DNA of 64,000 nt from Labilibaculum sp. (GCF_963664555.1 NZ_OY761461.1:4906070-4970069), one strand, 5' to 3'. Counted from the stretch's first letter, positions 36,464 through 45,248 are shown. Program-made: numbers and translations. The notes: generated by a model from the sequence alone, not told the origin.

Positions 36464-37894
36464 ATGACCCAGCGACTTGATAAACTATATGAAGAAATTG
36501 CGAGCATGTCGAATTTTGACATGAATAAACTTGATGCAATTGGTGGGTTTATTGATAATTCTGACGACCACAAAAGCCTAAATCATATAAATCTTGCAAA
36601 AGACTATTTAGAAACAAATTTAGATTGCTTTGAGGAACAAATTGAAAAGTGTGTTTGTCACTATTTTTTAGGTGTAATTTATAGTTGTATTCGCCACTAT
36701 GAGCGAGAAAATACAGAAAAATCTTGGGAGTGGGATAATGAAAATATTGACAAAGAAATAATAAACTTAAGACTTGCAGAACGCCTATTTATAAAGGACA
36801 AACTCCCAATAGAAAGATATTGCCAAATCCTAACAAATCTTGCAAATATATTTGACTTTGTAGGAAGGTATATTGAATCCATGAAATACTGGAATAAAGT
36901 TATAGAAATTGAACCAAGATTTGGCATGGCAATGGCGAATAAGGGTAATTCATTAGTTTATCATGGATTAAATACAATGATGTTTGAGCAAAGTCAAAGA
37001 TTGTATATTCAAATTGGGTATAAATATTTAAAAAAATCCAAAGATTTAATTGTTGAGCCTCACGCTCTTCCTGACTATCTTGCTAAAATTGACAGGCTTG
37101 AAACTACCTATTCTGATATTATAAATAATGCGATAGAAATAGAAGAACCTGCTGAGTTTGAAAATGAATACCATCAGAAATTGATATTTTGGTGCATTAA
37201 TAATCGCTTATTACTAAATCCTTATTTGGATATAAGTAATTATGATTTTGCGAGGGATGATAATATCTCAATACCAATTGATTTCAATGAAGCTTTTCCT
37301 CTATTTGAACAAATTAAAATTGAATTTAGATATGCACGAGAGTTGTTTTATAAGAGCAAGTTTTTACAATGTATAACAGATGTTGAGAAAAATGAAAATT
37401 TAAAACTTGCATTCAGAATTGCATATTCTATTTTTGATAAAGTGGCTTATTTGATAAATAATATTTTTGATTTGCAAGTTGCTAATCATCGAGTTTCTTT
37501 CAGAAAATTATGGTACATAAAAGAGCATAAAGAAAAAGGTATTAAAGAAAGTCTAGCAAATAATAACAATTTTATTCTTAGAGGCTTATTTTGGATAAGT
37601 AAAGAATTATATCTTGAGGACGATAAGCTTTTGGGAGCTATTGAGCCAGATGCGAAGGAATTGGACAAGATTAGGAATTACATTGAACATAAGAGTTTTC
37701 TAATTGATGCTCCTAAAACTGATAGTGATTTTAGCTATGAGATAAGTAGGGATGATTTTGAAGCTAAAACATTAAGATTATTATTGCTTGTAAGAGAAAG
37801 TATTATGTATATTCCGTACTCAATAAATAGAGAATTGAAACTTGAAAGAAATACTTTTGCTAATCGAATAGCCCGCCCCGCTAGTAATCACTAG
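36464..37894 (+). CDS. Cassette 2: LA2681-like HEPN domain protein
   Basis: A 476-residue soluble protein. The N-terminal half is helical with TPR-like repeats (ERYCQILTNLANIFDFVGRYIESMKYWNKVIEIEP, ~120-154). The C-terminal half resembles the LA2681-like HEPN family, with the HEPN motif R404-N405-X3-H409 (RNYIEH). HEPN proteins are often metal-independent RNases in toxin-antitoxin or phage-defence systems; activity here is inferred. The last residues NRIARPASNH are read from the 3' end of the inserted intron; before insertion the frame would have ended ANTRYS. It starts 12 bp after the cassette core box. Confidence 0.75.
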   Translation: MTQRLDKLYEEIASMSNFDMNKLDAIGGFIDNSDDHKSLNHINLAKDYLETNLDCFEEQIEKCVCHYFLGVIYSCIRHYERENTEKSWEWDNENIDKEIINLRLAERLFIKDKLPIERYCQILTNLANIFDFVGRYIESMKYWNKVIEIEPRFGMAMANKGNSLVYHGLNTMMFEQSQRLYIQIGYKYLKKSKDLIVEPHALPDYLAKIDRLETTYSDIINNAIEIEEPAEFENEYHQKLIFWCINNRLLLNPYLDISNYDFARDDNISIPIDFNEAFPLFEQIKIEFRYARELFYKSKFLQCITDVEKNENLKLAFRIAYSIFDKVAYLINNIFDLQVANHRVSFRKLWYIKEHKEKGIKESLANNNNFILRGLFWISKELYLEDDKLLGAIEPDAKELDKIRNYIEHKSFLIDAPKTDSDFSYEISRDDFEAKTLRLLLLVRESIMYIPYSINRELKLERNTFANRIARPASNH

Positions 37895-38167
37895 TAGGGA
37901 GAGGCTTTCACACCACTGTACGTACGGGTCTCGTATACAGCGGTTCGTCAGCACCGGATTTTGTAGTCTCGCTTCCTTCAGTGCATACCTCGCGGTAAAC
38001 CACCTTGCGACTTACTAATGCTTCTGAGAGTCACCACAGTGCATAAGGGACTTGCACCCTCTGGAAAAAAAATACACCCTCCAAGAATCATTGTTTATGC
38101 TAAATTTGTATATTTAACATTTTCAACGACCTTTCGGTGGGTGTGGTCATGCTCATGCAGGGCACAC
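37863..38167 (-). mobile_element. Internally deleted group II intron in the second attC site
   Basis: Keeps the intron 5' end (GTGTGCCC at 38167 downward, ~220 nt of domain I) and domains V and VI, joined at an ACGAAC microhomology (37944-37949). The maturase gene and middle domains are gone. Domain V pairs ACCGCTGTA with TACAGTGGT, a C-G to T-A covariation relative to intron 1. The 3' end is CGAT at 37863. Excision would rejoin TGCTA and AC into TGCTAAC. Confidence 0.8.
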
Positions 38168-38169
38168 AC
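37943..38169. repeat. 227-bp direct repeat, copy 2
   Basis: Second copy of 36104-36330, carried by the deleted intron. The near-identity indicates recent spread or homogenisation. Confidence 0.9.
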
Positions 38170-38292
38170 ACGCGGTATAGTTAATAAGGGTTTCAGTGGT
38201 TTTGGGGTGTAGTAACCCGCTTCAAATTTTACTGTAACTTGATAGGTAAAAAGCCCGCAATCCCTTACTAACCATACCGCCATCCGTTAGTC
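38168..38292. other. attC-like recombination site of cassette 2 (split by the deleted intron)
   Basis: AC completes TGCTA (37858-37862). Left arm GCGGTATAGTTAATAAGGG (38172-38190) and right arm CCCTTACTAACCATACCGC (38262-38280) pair over 19 bp with two mismatches, both A:C on top and T-G wobbles on the bottom strand. Core GTTAGTC at 38286-38292. The length of 125 nt is nearly the same as the first site, with an unrelated loop. Confidence 0.75.
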
Positions 38293-38297
38293 AGAAT

Positions 38298-39905
38298 TTG
38301 AAAAAACATCCTGCAAATACGATGAACGATATAAAAATTAAACTGAGACATATTTATATTCCATACTTGTTGATTGCAATTGGAACGATTTCAATTTATT
38401 CGACATTGAGATGGTTATTAGACTTTAAACTTGAAATTCTCAATTTAAAGCAAATGGCTCTTGATTACTGGATTCCAATTGTTTTTGCATTTGCCCCAAT
38501 GATAATCTGGTTTAGAAAAAATGTTCGGATTTTGAATGTTAATGGGAAAAATGAAAATGGATATTTTTTATATCAGTTCATAGCAGTTATTTCAATTGTT
38601 ATCCCAACAATAATTGCCCAAGAATATTTAAAAGCATCTGCAAGTGAACTTCATCAAATTGAAAATATCAATGAAATATCAGAAGCAAAGAAAACGGATT
38701 GCTATAAAATCTCAGATATAAAAGTTATAAAGCAATATGCATGTCTTCATCGCACATCAAGAACAAGTGGTAGACACAATGATAGATTAAACTTCACAAA
38801 TTTTTTTATTGTACCAATCGTCGATAAGACCTTTAATTTAGATGAAACTAATCATCAGTTTTGGTATGGAATAAAGTTTACGGACGGAATGAGTAATCAT
38901 GCTAATGATTCTGAAAAAGATAAAAGGTGGAAAGAGTTCTATAATGAAAGCATAAAGGATTTTGAGGCATATGATTACATTGATTATGAATACTTGAAAG
39001 TGCTGGGAAATTCAGATGATAAAGACGGATATATTTCAGCAATTAAAAACAGACAGCCAGATATAGATAAATCAGAAGTAGTAATATTGGAACCTGTTAA
39101 GGAAAAATTTGAAAATAGATATGGTAACAAACTAACATGGATTTTTGGTTCATTTGGAATTGGTGCATTCGTTTTTCTTATAATGTCTTTAATTCCGACT
39201 GTGAATAAGTCTGAGTTGAAAAGATATCTAAATAAAAAGCCATTAAAAGATGATGAACTAAAGGATATCGTCAAGTTTTTAATTCCACGTGGTGAGCATT
39301 TTACTACTGCAATTCTTGTAGATTTAAATTTGACTTTTTTTATCTTAATGGTATTCTCTGGATTAAATATAATTTCTCCAACTCCACTAGAATTACTCGA
39401 CCTTGGAGCTAATAGAAGGCTTGAAGTTTTAAATGGCGAATATTGGAGACTTTTTACAGCAATGTTTTTACAAGGTGGATTAATGCATATTCTGATGAAT
39501 CTATTTGGAATCGGGGCAACTTGTGCTTTGATTGAACCGATTCTTGGAAGATGGAGAACATTAATAGCATATCTGGTTTCAGGTATCGGTGCAAGCTTGA
39601 TTAGCATTTATTGGCATGAGAATACAATAAGTGTTGGTGCAAGTGGCGCAATTTTTGGAATGATGGGTGTAATGATTGCTTTATTAGTAACTAAGGCTGA
39701 CAGAGGATTTAGTGGACTTTATTATATAATATTGGGACTATATGGTGGTGTGAGTTTGCTTTTTGGATTCTTAGGAGGAATTGATAATGCAGCCCATATT
39801 GGCGGACTTTTAAGTGGATTTGTAATAGGACTATTAATAATATTGTCTGACTGGAAAGGAATAACGCAAGCTAATCGAATAGCCCGCCCCGCTAGTAATC
39901 ACTAG
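38298..39905 (+). CDS. Cassette 3: rhomboid-family intramembrane serine protease with large N-terminal region
   Basis: A 535-residue membrane protein. Two N-terminal helices (~14-36, ~46-62, with a third at ~76-100), a ~170-residue soluble region, a helix at ~280-297, then a rhomboid core (~345-525). Core motifs are the LMHILMNLFGIGA block, GASGAIFG with catalytic Ser449, and AAHIGGLLSG with catalytic His500. Rhomboids cleave transmembrane substrates. The last residues ANRIARPASNH are intron sequence, the same tail as in cassette 2. An alternative start is Met10. No close operon partner. Confidence 0.85.
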   Translation: MKKHPANTMNDIKIKLRHIYIPYLLIAIGTISIYSTLRWLLDFKLEILNLKQMALDYWIPIVFAFAPMIIWFRKNVRILNVNGKNENGYFLYQFIAVISIVIPTIIAQEYLKASASELHQIENINEISEAKKTDCYKISDIKVIKQYACLHRTSRTSGRHNDRLNFTNFFIVPIVDKTFNLDETNHQFWYGIKFTDGMSNHANDSEKDKRWKEFYNESIKDFEAYDYIDYEYLKVLGNSDDKDGYISAIKNRQPDIDKSEVVILEPVKEKFENRYGNKLTWIFGSFGIGAFVFLIMSLIPTVNKSELKRYLNKKPLKDDELKDIVKFLIPRGEHFTTAILVDLNLTFFILMVFSGLNIISPTPLELLDLGANRRLEVLNGEYWRLFTAMFLQGGLMHILMNLFGIGATCALIEPILGRWRTLIAYLVSGIGASLISIYWHENTISVGASGAIFGMMGVMIALLVTKADRGFSGLYYIILGLYGGVSLLFGFLGGIDNAAHIGGLLSGFVIGLLIILSDWKGITQANRIARPASNH

Positions 39906-39993
39906 CAGGGAGAGGCTTTCACACCACTGTACGTACGGGTCTCGTATACGGTCCCGGGGAATCGGGATCAAGTTAAAGGGAATAAGGAATCAC
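39874..39993 (-). mobile_element. 5'-truncated group II intron stub
   Basis: Third copy of the intron 3' end: domain VI and the 3' strand of domain V nearly identical to intron 2, ending CGAT at 39874 after GCTA. It continues only to the maturase stop region (AATAAGGAATCAC, 39981-39993). The 5' strand of domain V is replaced by an unrelated CCCGGGGAATCGGG stretch (39953-39966), so it cannot splice. No attC remains on its right. Confidence 0.75.
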
Positions 39994-40040
39994 CCGAAAA
40001 TCCCCTGCTAATCTTATATCAAACGTTTAATACTAATTAG

Positions 40041-40535
40041 ATGACAAGGAATAAAATAGCTGAAACTACATTAAGACTTACATTGCTTGTTTTCTTTTCT
40101 ATAAAGCTGGTTGTCGTAACTCTATCACAAATTGACTTGATCTATTCTATGTATTCTGTAAATGAATTGATGGATAATCCAATACTTATTTTGAGACTCA
40201 ATTTATTTATAGAACCATTAATAATACTCTTAGGATTAATTGGATTATTTATAAAAAGACCAATAGGCTTTGTTTTTATGCTCCTACTGCCATCTTTAAT
40301 ATTGACGTATGAACTAATACCAACTTTGACAAAATATTTTAGTTTCAGATCCACTTGGTTACCAATTTCATTAGCTATCGTTTTTCTTATTATAACTAAT
40401 TCAAAAGGTATCAGGTCTGCTTATCAGAGTGACGGAATAAAAGAAAGCGTATTTTCTAATATTAAAACCATTATAATAGGGCTTATTCTTTCATTATTCA
40501 TGTACTATTTTAATGGACGATTAGGACTGAATTAA
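40041..40535 (+). CDS. Cassette 4: small multi-pass membrane protein
   Basis: A 164-residue hydrophobic protein with about four to five membrane helices (~10-30, ~50-65, ~72-92, ~110-125, ~140-158) and short charged loops. No family recognised. It follows the truncated intron and is as AT-rich as the other cassette genes. Downstream ATACTAAC (40545-40552) could be its R'' box, but no matching palindrome follows, so its cassette status is uncertain. Confidence 0.6.
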   Translation: MTRNKIAETTLRLTLLVFFSIKLVVVTLSQIDLIYSMYSVNELMDNPILILRLNLFIEPLIILLGLIGLFIKRPIGFVFMLLLPSLILTYELIPTLTKYFSFRSTWLPISLAIVFLIITNSKGIRSAYQSDGIKESVFSNIKTIIIGLILSLFMYYFNGRLGLN

Positions 40536-40723
40536 AACGTACTAATACTAACAAAAGTGACTGTTGCACAACCAACTAATATTTCAAAAAATAAGATGAA
40601 AGCTTAAAAAGGAATTAAATTTAAAAGAACAATCGACTGATGCAATTCTCTCAGCATAATAAAAGGACAGTCTGTAAATGTTTCAAATTTGTTTTTTTAG
40701 CTTTGTGTGCGTAAAATCCAGAG

Positions 40724-41431
40724 ATGACGAAAAGAAAATTAAAACCCAATGTTCGTAAAGCACTGCTGCTTGCCATGCTGGCTGCAGGAATTATACCTAT
40801 ACTATTTATTTGTAAAAGCTTAAGCCCTAAAGGCAAAACCGAAGCCCAGGTCTCTGTTCCGGTGCTAACAAAAGATGAAAGCAGAGCACTGCGCCGCTAT
40901 AATAATAATTATCATCTTGAAACAGCCCGAACCAAAGGCTTAAAAAACCCTTTGGTTTCAAAAGCTGAATTTAAGGAAAACCCGGATGATTTCGGCGATC
41001 ATTATCAGCTCGAAGAAATAAGCGATAACCAATACTATGAAATACCCCATTTAACAAATTCACTACCTTACCTGCAGGAACCGGCTGTAGAATTTTTAGA
41101 GCTGCTTGGCGAAAGGTTTTGCGGCCAACTCGAAGAGTTGGGAATGCGAAAGTACCGGTTTTCAGTTACATCAATATTACGAACTTTGGCAGACCAAAAA
41201 TCGCTGCGCAAAAGCAATGTAAACGCTACGCCAAATAGTTCCTCGCATTATTATGCCCGAACCTTTGATATATCGCAGACACGTTTTTTTGAGAGAGGTA
41301 ACAGCAAGCCTGTTTATACCTACCGCCTCCGAAATTTATTACTGCGCGAATTAATTAAAATGCAGGATGAAGGTAAATGTTACGTTCTTTTAGAAGGTCA
41401 AACAAAATGCATTCATGTAACTGTACGGTAA
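40724..41431 (+). CDS. DUF5715 / M15-like putative peptidoglycan peptidase
   Basis: A 235-residue protein with one N-terminal membrane anchor (~12-30). The C-terminal half has SSHYYARTFD, which matches the S-x-H-x(6)-D zinc motif of M15 D,D-peptidases, and a final CIHVTV that could provide the last zinc His. RFSVTSILRT precedes it, as in DUF5715 proteins. It probably acts on cell-wall peptides in the periplasm (inference). A TAGCTTTG box at 40698-40705 may be its promoter. Start chosen at the first Met. Confidence 0.75.
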   Translation: MTKRKLKPNVRKALLLAMLAAGIIPILFICKSLSPKGKTEAQVSVPVLTKDESRALRRYNNNYHLETARTKGLKNPLVSKAEFKENPDDFGDHYQLEEISDNQYYEIPHLTNSLPYLQEPAVEFLELLGERFCGQLEELGMRKYRFSVTSILRTLADQKSLRKSNVNATPNSSSHYYARTFDISQTRFFERGNSKPVYTYRLRNLLLRELIKMQDEGKCYVLLEGQTKCIHVTVR

Positions 41432-41533
41432 TTTTATGGCTGTTCGAACTATTTATTTTTTCATGAAAATTTAAGATATAAAAGAACACTATTTTCTTCG
41501 GACACTGCAATTCATCACACAAAACATAAGGCA

Positions 41534-41573
41534 TAAAAAATCCGGCACTCATTCCTGATTACCGGGTTTTTTG
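41534..41573. terminator. Bidirectional terminator between the DUF5715 gene and hemN
   Basis: AAAAAATCCGG (41535-41545) and ACCGGGTTTTTT form a stem with T-runs on both strands. On the minus strand it ends hemN. Confidence 0.75.
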
Positions 41574-41587
41574 ATTTTATTCCTGCC

Positions 41588-42952
41588 TTAAATAGCCTTC
41601 GAAAACATGTTGTCTTCTCCGCTTTTTGCGTATCGAAGTTTGTTATCGAAAAGCCTGGCTATATTTCTCAGAAAGATCATCCCCAAATCGGTAACGATCA
41701 ATTTTTCATCATCTGCAGTAATAATTCCTTCATCGGCTAACACCTGAAGTTCCTCTTTGATCGTTTTCGGCAGATAAGCTTTCAAATCATCGGTAAAAAG
41801 CAATTCACGCCGACAGGTAATATCCAATATCGCACGTTTCACAATCACATCCTCATCGCTTAGGAAGTAGCCTTTTTCCAAATCAAGCTCACCGTTCATC
41901 GAAGCCTCTTCGTAAGCCTTAATCAGCTTTACATTTTGTGCGTAGGCATATTTTGCATCCGAAATAGAAGATGCGCCCAAACCAATCAGCAATTCGGTGT
42001 GCGAAGTGTTGTATCCCATAAAATTACGGTGCAGCCGCCTGGCTTCGCGGGCAATGTATAATTCATCGTGAGGCAGCGAGAAATGATCCATTCCAACATC
42101 GCTGTATCCCAATTCTGCCAGCTTCTCATTTCCTAAATCGTACAAAGCACGTTTCCCTGCACTATCAGGAATATCGGCATCGGTAAAAATGCGCTGTCCT
42201 TTGGTTTTCCATGGTACATGAGCGTATGAATAGTAAGCAATCCGGTCGGGCTTCAGCTCTGCTACCTTCTCGAAAGTATCGCTCACCGAACTCAATTTCT
42301 GCTTAGGCAGTCCGTATATTAAATCGAAGTTTACCGAATGGTAACCAATCGCGCGTGCCGCCAGGGTTACTTCCTTAACGGTTTCGAAACTTTGCAGGCG
42401 GTTAATTACCCTTTGTACTTCCGGATCAAAATCCTGAACTCCAAAACTCACTCTTCGAAATCCTACGTCGTACAAAGCCTGCAGATGCTCACGGGTGGTA
42501 TTATTCGGATGTCCCTCGAAGCTAAATTCATGCTTGGGATGCAGTTTTGCATTCTTTTTCAAGCCATTGATTAACTTTTTCAGGTTTTCAGGATTGAAAA
42601 AAGTGGGCGTTCCTCCTCCCAAATGAAGCTCCCGGATAATTGCCTGCTCCTGAAAAGTATCCAGATAAATCTGCCATTCCTGAAGCAAAGCATCAATATA
42701 CTGATCTTCTACCCCGTGATTGCGCGTAATCACTTTTGTGCAGGCACAGTACGTACAAAGTTTTTCGCAGTAAGGCAAATGAACGTAAATGCTAATTCCT
42801 TTCGAAGCATTCGATTCATCAAAAGTTCTTTTTACCACCTTTAGCCAATCTCCCGCTTCCGGGCGCTGATCTCCCCAAAAAGGAACTGTTGGGTAACTTG
42901 TGTACCGGGGAACCGGCACATTATATTTTTCAATTAATAATTCTCTGTCCAT
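41588..42952 (-). CDS. hemN: Oxygen-independent coproporphyrinogen III dehydrogenase
   Basis: Start taken at 42952 (MDRELLIEKYNVPVPRYTSYPTVP), the conserved HemN N-terminus; 454 residues. Radical SAM enzyme decarboxylating coproporphyrinogen III to protoporphyrinogen IX without oxygen. The cluster motif is C62-X3-C66-X2-C69 with C71 (YCEKLCTYCAC), the true HemN pattern rather than HemW. Further blocks are LHLGGGTPTFF, RVSFGVQDFDPEVQ and FDLIYGLPKQ. It indicates haem synthesis under low oxygen. Confidence 0.95.
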   Translation of the reverse strand: MDRELLIEKYNVPVPRYTSYPTVPFWGDQRPEAGDWLKVVKRTFDESNASKGISIYVHLPYCEKLCTYCACTKVITRNHGVEDQYIDALLQEWQIYLDTFQEQAIIRELHLGGGTPTFFNPENLKKLINGLKKNAKLHPKHEFSFEGHPNNTTREHLQALYDVGFRRVSFGVQDFDPEVQRVINRLQSFETVKEVTLAARAIGYHSVNFDLIYGLPKQKLSSVSDTFEKVAELKPDRIAYYSYAHVPWKTKGQRIFTDADIPDSAGKRALYDLGNEKLAELGYSDVGMDHFSLPHDELYIAREARRLHRNFMGYNTSHTELLIGLGASSISDAKYAYAQNVKLIKAYEEASMNGELDLEKGYFLSDEDVIVKRAILDITCRRELLFTDDLKAYLPKTIKEELQVLADEGIITADDEKLIVTDLGMIFLRNIARLFDNKLRYAKSGEDNMFSKAI

Positions 42953-43176
42953 AACTAAACCATCTTTCGGATTAATACCATACAAATATATCTTTTTTTA
43001 TAAGATAACGCTCCCGAAGCCCTTTACAAATGCATGAAAGCTTTGTAATTATGCGAGTTGATCGATTTTTATCGTGTTTCGGATAATGAAGTATTTATCC
43101 TTAAAAATCTATTCATTTCAGTTGCCAGTCCATCAAACAAGTCTGATATTTGCATAAGAACCAATCTGCTAAAGCA

Positions 43177-43899
43177 ATGAAAAAAGAACTTCAAGAAGAA
43201 TTTACCGCAAAATGGGCGAAATATTTCGGAAGCGAAACCGAATTGCCCATCTGCTTTTGGTACAGCAATGAAAAGGTTCAGGATCAGGAAATCGTTACCA
43301 AATCGTGGAACTGTATCATTGCCCTTCTGCACAAAATCCGAAAAGGAACTGCAGCCAGTTTTTCTGCTGATTCAATTGGATGCATGGGCGGAAGATGCTA
43401 TTCCGGTTTTGCCGGTCGTCCTGCCGGATTAAATATGTTTCTTTCCACCGGCAAAGAAAAATATTTGAAGACTCCTGAAATAGCACAAAAAGCCATCGAT
43501 CAGTTTCCTGTATTTACTGCTCCTGCAAAATACATCACTTTTAAACGCTGGGATCTGCTCAATGAAAAGGATGAACCCGATGTTGTCATTTTCTTTGCCA
43601 CTCCCGATATTCTTTCGGGCTTGTTTACTTTGGCAAACTTCGACCAAACAGATCCTTTTAGCAACATTGCCCCTTTTTCTTCGGGCTGCGGTTCAATTAT
43701 TTCCTACCCTTATCTGGAAAGCAAAAAGGAGAATCCGAAGGCTATTTTAGGGATGTTTGATGTTTCGGCCCGACCTTATGTTCCCGAAAACACATTGAGT
43801 TATGCAGTCCCAATGAAAAAATTCAAAAATATGATACAGAATATGGACGAAAGTTTTTTGACTACTGAGGATTGGATGAAGGTAAAAAAACGAATTTAA
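43177..43899 (+). CDS. DUF169 family protein
   Basis: Start chosen at 43177 (MKKELQEEF), giving 240 residues; the nine upstream codons look non-coding. The protein resembles DUF169: early PICFWYSN, then SIGCMGGRCYSGFAG with paired cysteines, KYITFKRWDLL, and FSSGCGSIISYP. The conserved Cys-rich loops suggest metal or cofactor binding, but no activity is established for the family. It is divergent from hemN across a 224-bp spacer. Confidence 0.78.
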   Translation: MKKELQEEFTAKWAKYFGSETELPICFWYSNEKVQDQEIVTKSWNCIIALLHKIRKGTAASFSADSIGCMGGRCYSGFAGRPAGLNMFLSTGKEKYLKTPEIAQKAIDQFPVFTAPAKYITFKRWDLLNEKDEPDVVIFFATPDILSGLFTLANFDQTDPFSNIAPFSSGCGSIISYPYLESKKENPKAILGMFDVSARPYVPENTLSYAVPMKKFKNMIQNMDESFLTTEDWMKVKKRI

Positions 43900-44015
43900 T
43901 GCAAAAAAAACTTATTGACCACAATTTAAGTCCCGAAAAATACTTTACATGATTTCATGATTGAGTTTCTTTTCGTACTTTCAGAATCACATCTTAAACT
44001 CAACTCTCCTACTCT

Positions 44016-45089
44016 ATGAATCCAAAGGAAATTGTCATCGTAATCAACCCGGGATCAACATCTACTAAAATCGCATTATACAACAGATCAGGGCTTGTTT
44101 CTGAACATATTATCCGCCATTCGCAAAAGGAATTGGATCAGTTTCATAAGGTTACCGATCAGTTTGAATACCGTTATCAGATGGTAGAAACCGGATTGGA
44201 TCAAATGTTATCCAAAAAAGATGTGATTGTGGTTGGGATCGTCGGTCGTGGCGGCATTGTAAAACCCCTTGAAGGGGGAACTTACACAATCAGCAACAGC
44301 TTCCTTGAAGACGCAAGAACAGGTAGTTTTGGAGATCATGCCTCGAATCTGGGAAGTATGCTTGCCGATAAACTGGCTAAACATTTTCATCTGGATGAGA
44401 GTTTTACCGTTGATCCTGTCTCTGCGGGCAACATTTGGGAAAAAGCACGTATATCAGGTGTGCCGGGCATTGAACGAAACAGAAGAGGGCATCCTTTAAA
44501 CATGAAAATGACTGCCCGGAAAATTGCCAAACAACAAAATATCCCTTTCGAAAAGGCTAAGTATGTTATTGCTCATTTGGGGGGCGGAATTTCCATTGCA
44601 GCAGTTGATGGGGGTAAAATTGTAGATGTAAACGATGCTTTGATGGGAATGGGACCTTTCTCGCCTAACCGGGCCGGAGCCTTGCCCACTCGTGGTGTAA
44701 TGGATTTATGTTATTCGATGCCCCGGAAAGAGGTTGAAACACTGCTGAGTAAAAACAGCGGACTAAAAGCTTACTTAGGTGTTGATGATTTACGTGATGT
44801 TTTTAAATTAATAGATTCGGGGAATGAAAAAGCACAACTTATTTACGATGCATTTGTATATCAAATTGCGAAAGAGATTGGCGCTTACCATGCTGCCCTA
44901 AAATGCAAGGCGAATGGAATTATCATAACTGGTGGAATAGCCTATTCGGAGCGCTTTATTTCTGATTTAAAAGAATATGTTTCAGACCTTACTGATTTCT
45001 TTGTTTATCCGGGCGAAAACGAAATGGAAGCTCTGGCAGAAGGTGCTTTTCGGGTAATTGACGGAATTGAATCAGCCTTGAAATATTAA
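44016..45089 (+). CDS. buk: Butyrate kinase
   Basis: A 357-residue ASKHA-fold kinase: VINPGSTSTKIALYN at the N-terminus (phosphate 1 motif), AHLGGGISIAAVDGGKIVDVNDAL (~190-213), NRAGALPTRGVMDLC and IIITGGIAYSERFI near the C-terminus. It converts butyryl phosphate and ADP to butyrate and ATP, or related branched acids. No phosphotransbutyrylase gene is adjacent, so the partner must be elsewhere or it works in the uptake direction. It suggests fermentative metabolism. Confidence 0.93.
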   Translation: MNPKEIVIVINPGSTSTKIALYNRSGLVSEHIIRHSQKELDQFHKVTDQFEYRYQMVETGLDQMLSKKDVIVVGIVGRGGIVKPLEGGTYTISNSFLEDARTGSFGDHASNLGSMLADKLAKHFHLDESFTVDPVSAGNIWEKARISGVPGIERNRRGHPLNMKMTARKIAKQQNIPFEKAKYVIAHLGGGISIAAVDGGKIVDVNDALMGMGPFSPNRAGALPTRGVMDLCYSMPRKEVETLLSKNSGLKAYLGVDDLRDVFKLIDSGNEKAQLIYDAFVYQIAKEIGAYHAALKCKANGIIITGGIAYSERFISDLKEYVSDLTDFFVYPGENEMEALAEGAFRVIDGIESALKY

Positions 45090-45248
45090 TCCCCAATATT
45101 GCTTTACTTAATAGGATTCTTTTATGTATGATCAGCTCTGCAAACAAAGAATTCAATTGCATTCAATCCAATTAAATAACCTGAAATAAAGCGACATAGC
45201 TTGTTATTTTTTGTATCTTAGTAAGCATTCAACCAAAATGATTGTGCA

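Larger units (their letters stand above)
33139..40552 (+). other. Integrase-less integron-like gene cassette array (CALIN-type), invaded by group II introns
   Basis: Four plus-strand AT-rich genes (33162, 36464, 38298, 40041) alternate with attC-like palindromes. Cassette 1 begins with GTTGTGCCTC (33139-33148) and its own R'' box is GAGGCACA|AC. Cassette 2 begins with GTTAGCAAAA (36446-36455) and ends with TTTTGCTA|AC. Each first box is the reverse complement of the cassette's own R'' box, as integron cassettes require. Cassette 3 begins GTTAGTC (38286) and its R'' (AAGCTA|) matches only partly. The right limit near 40552 is uncertain. No integrase gene is visible. Confidence 0.75.

Noticed and set aside
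38018..38212. 64-codon ORF spanning the intron 5' end and attC arm
   Set aside because: It is made of intron and attC sequence; no protein-like features.
40545..40572. attC site of cassette 4
   Set aside because: ATACTAAC and a GTTGCACAAC palindrome occur, but no long arms follow.
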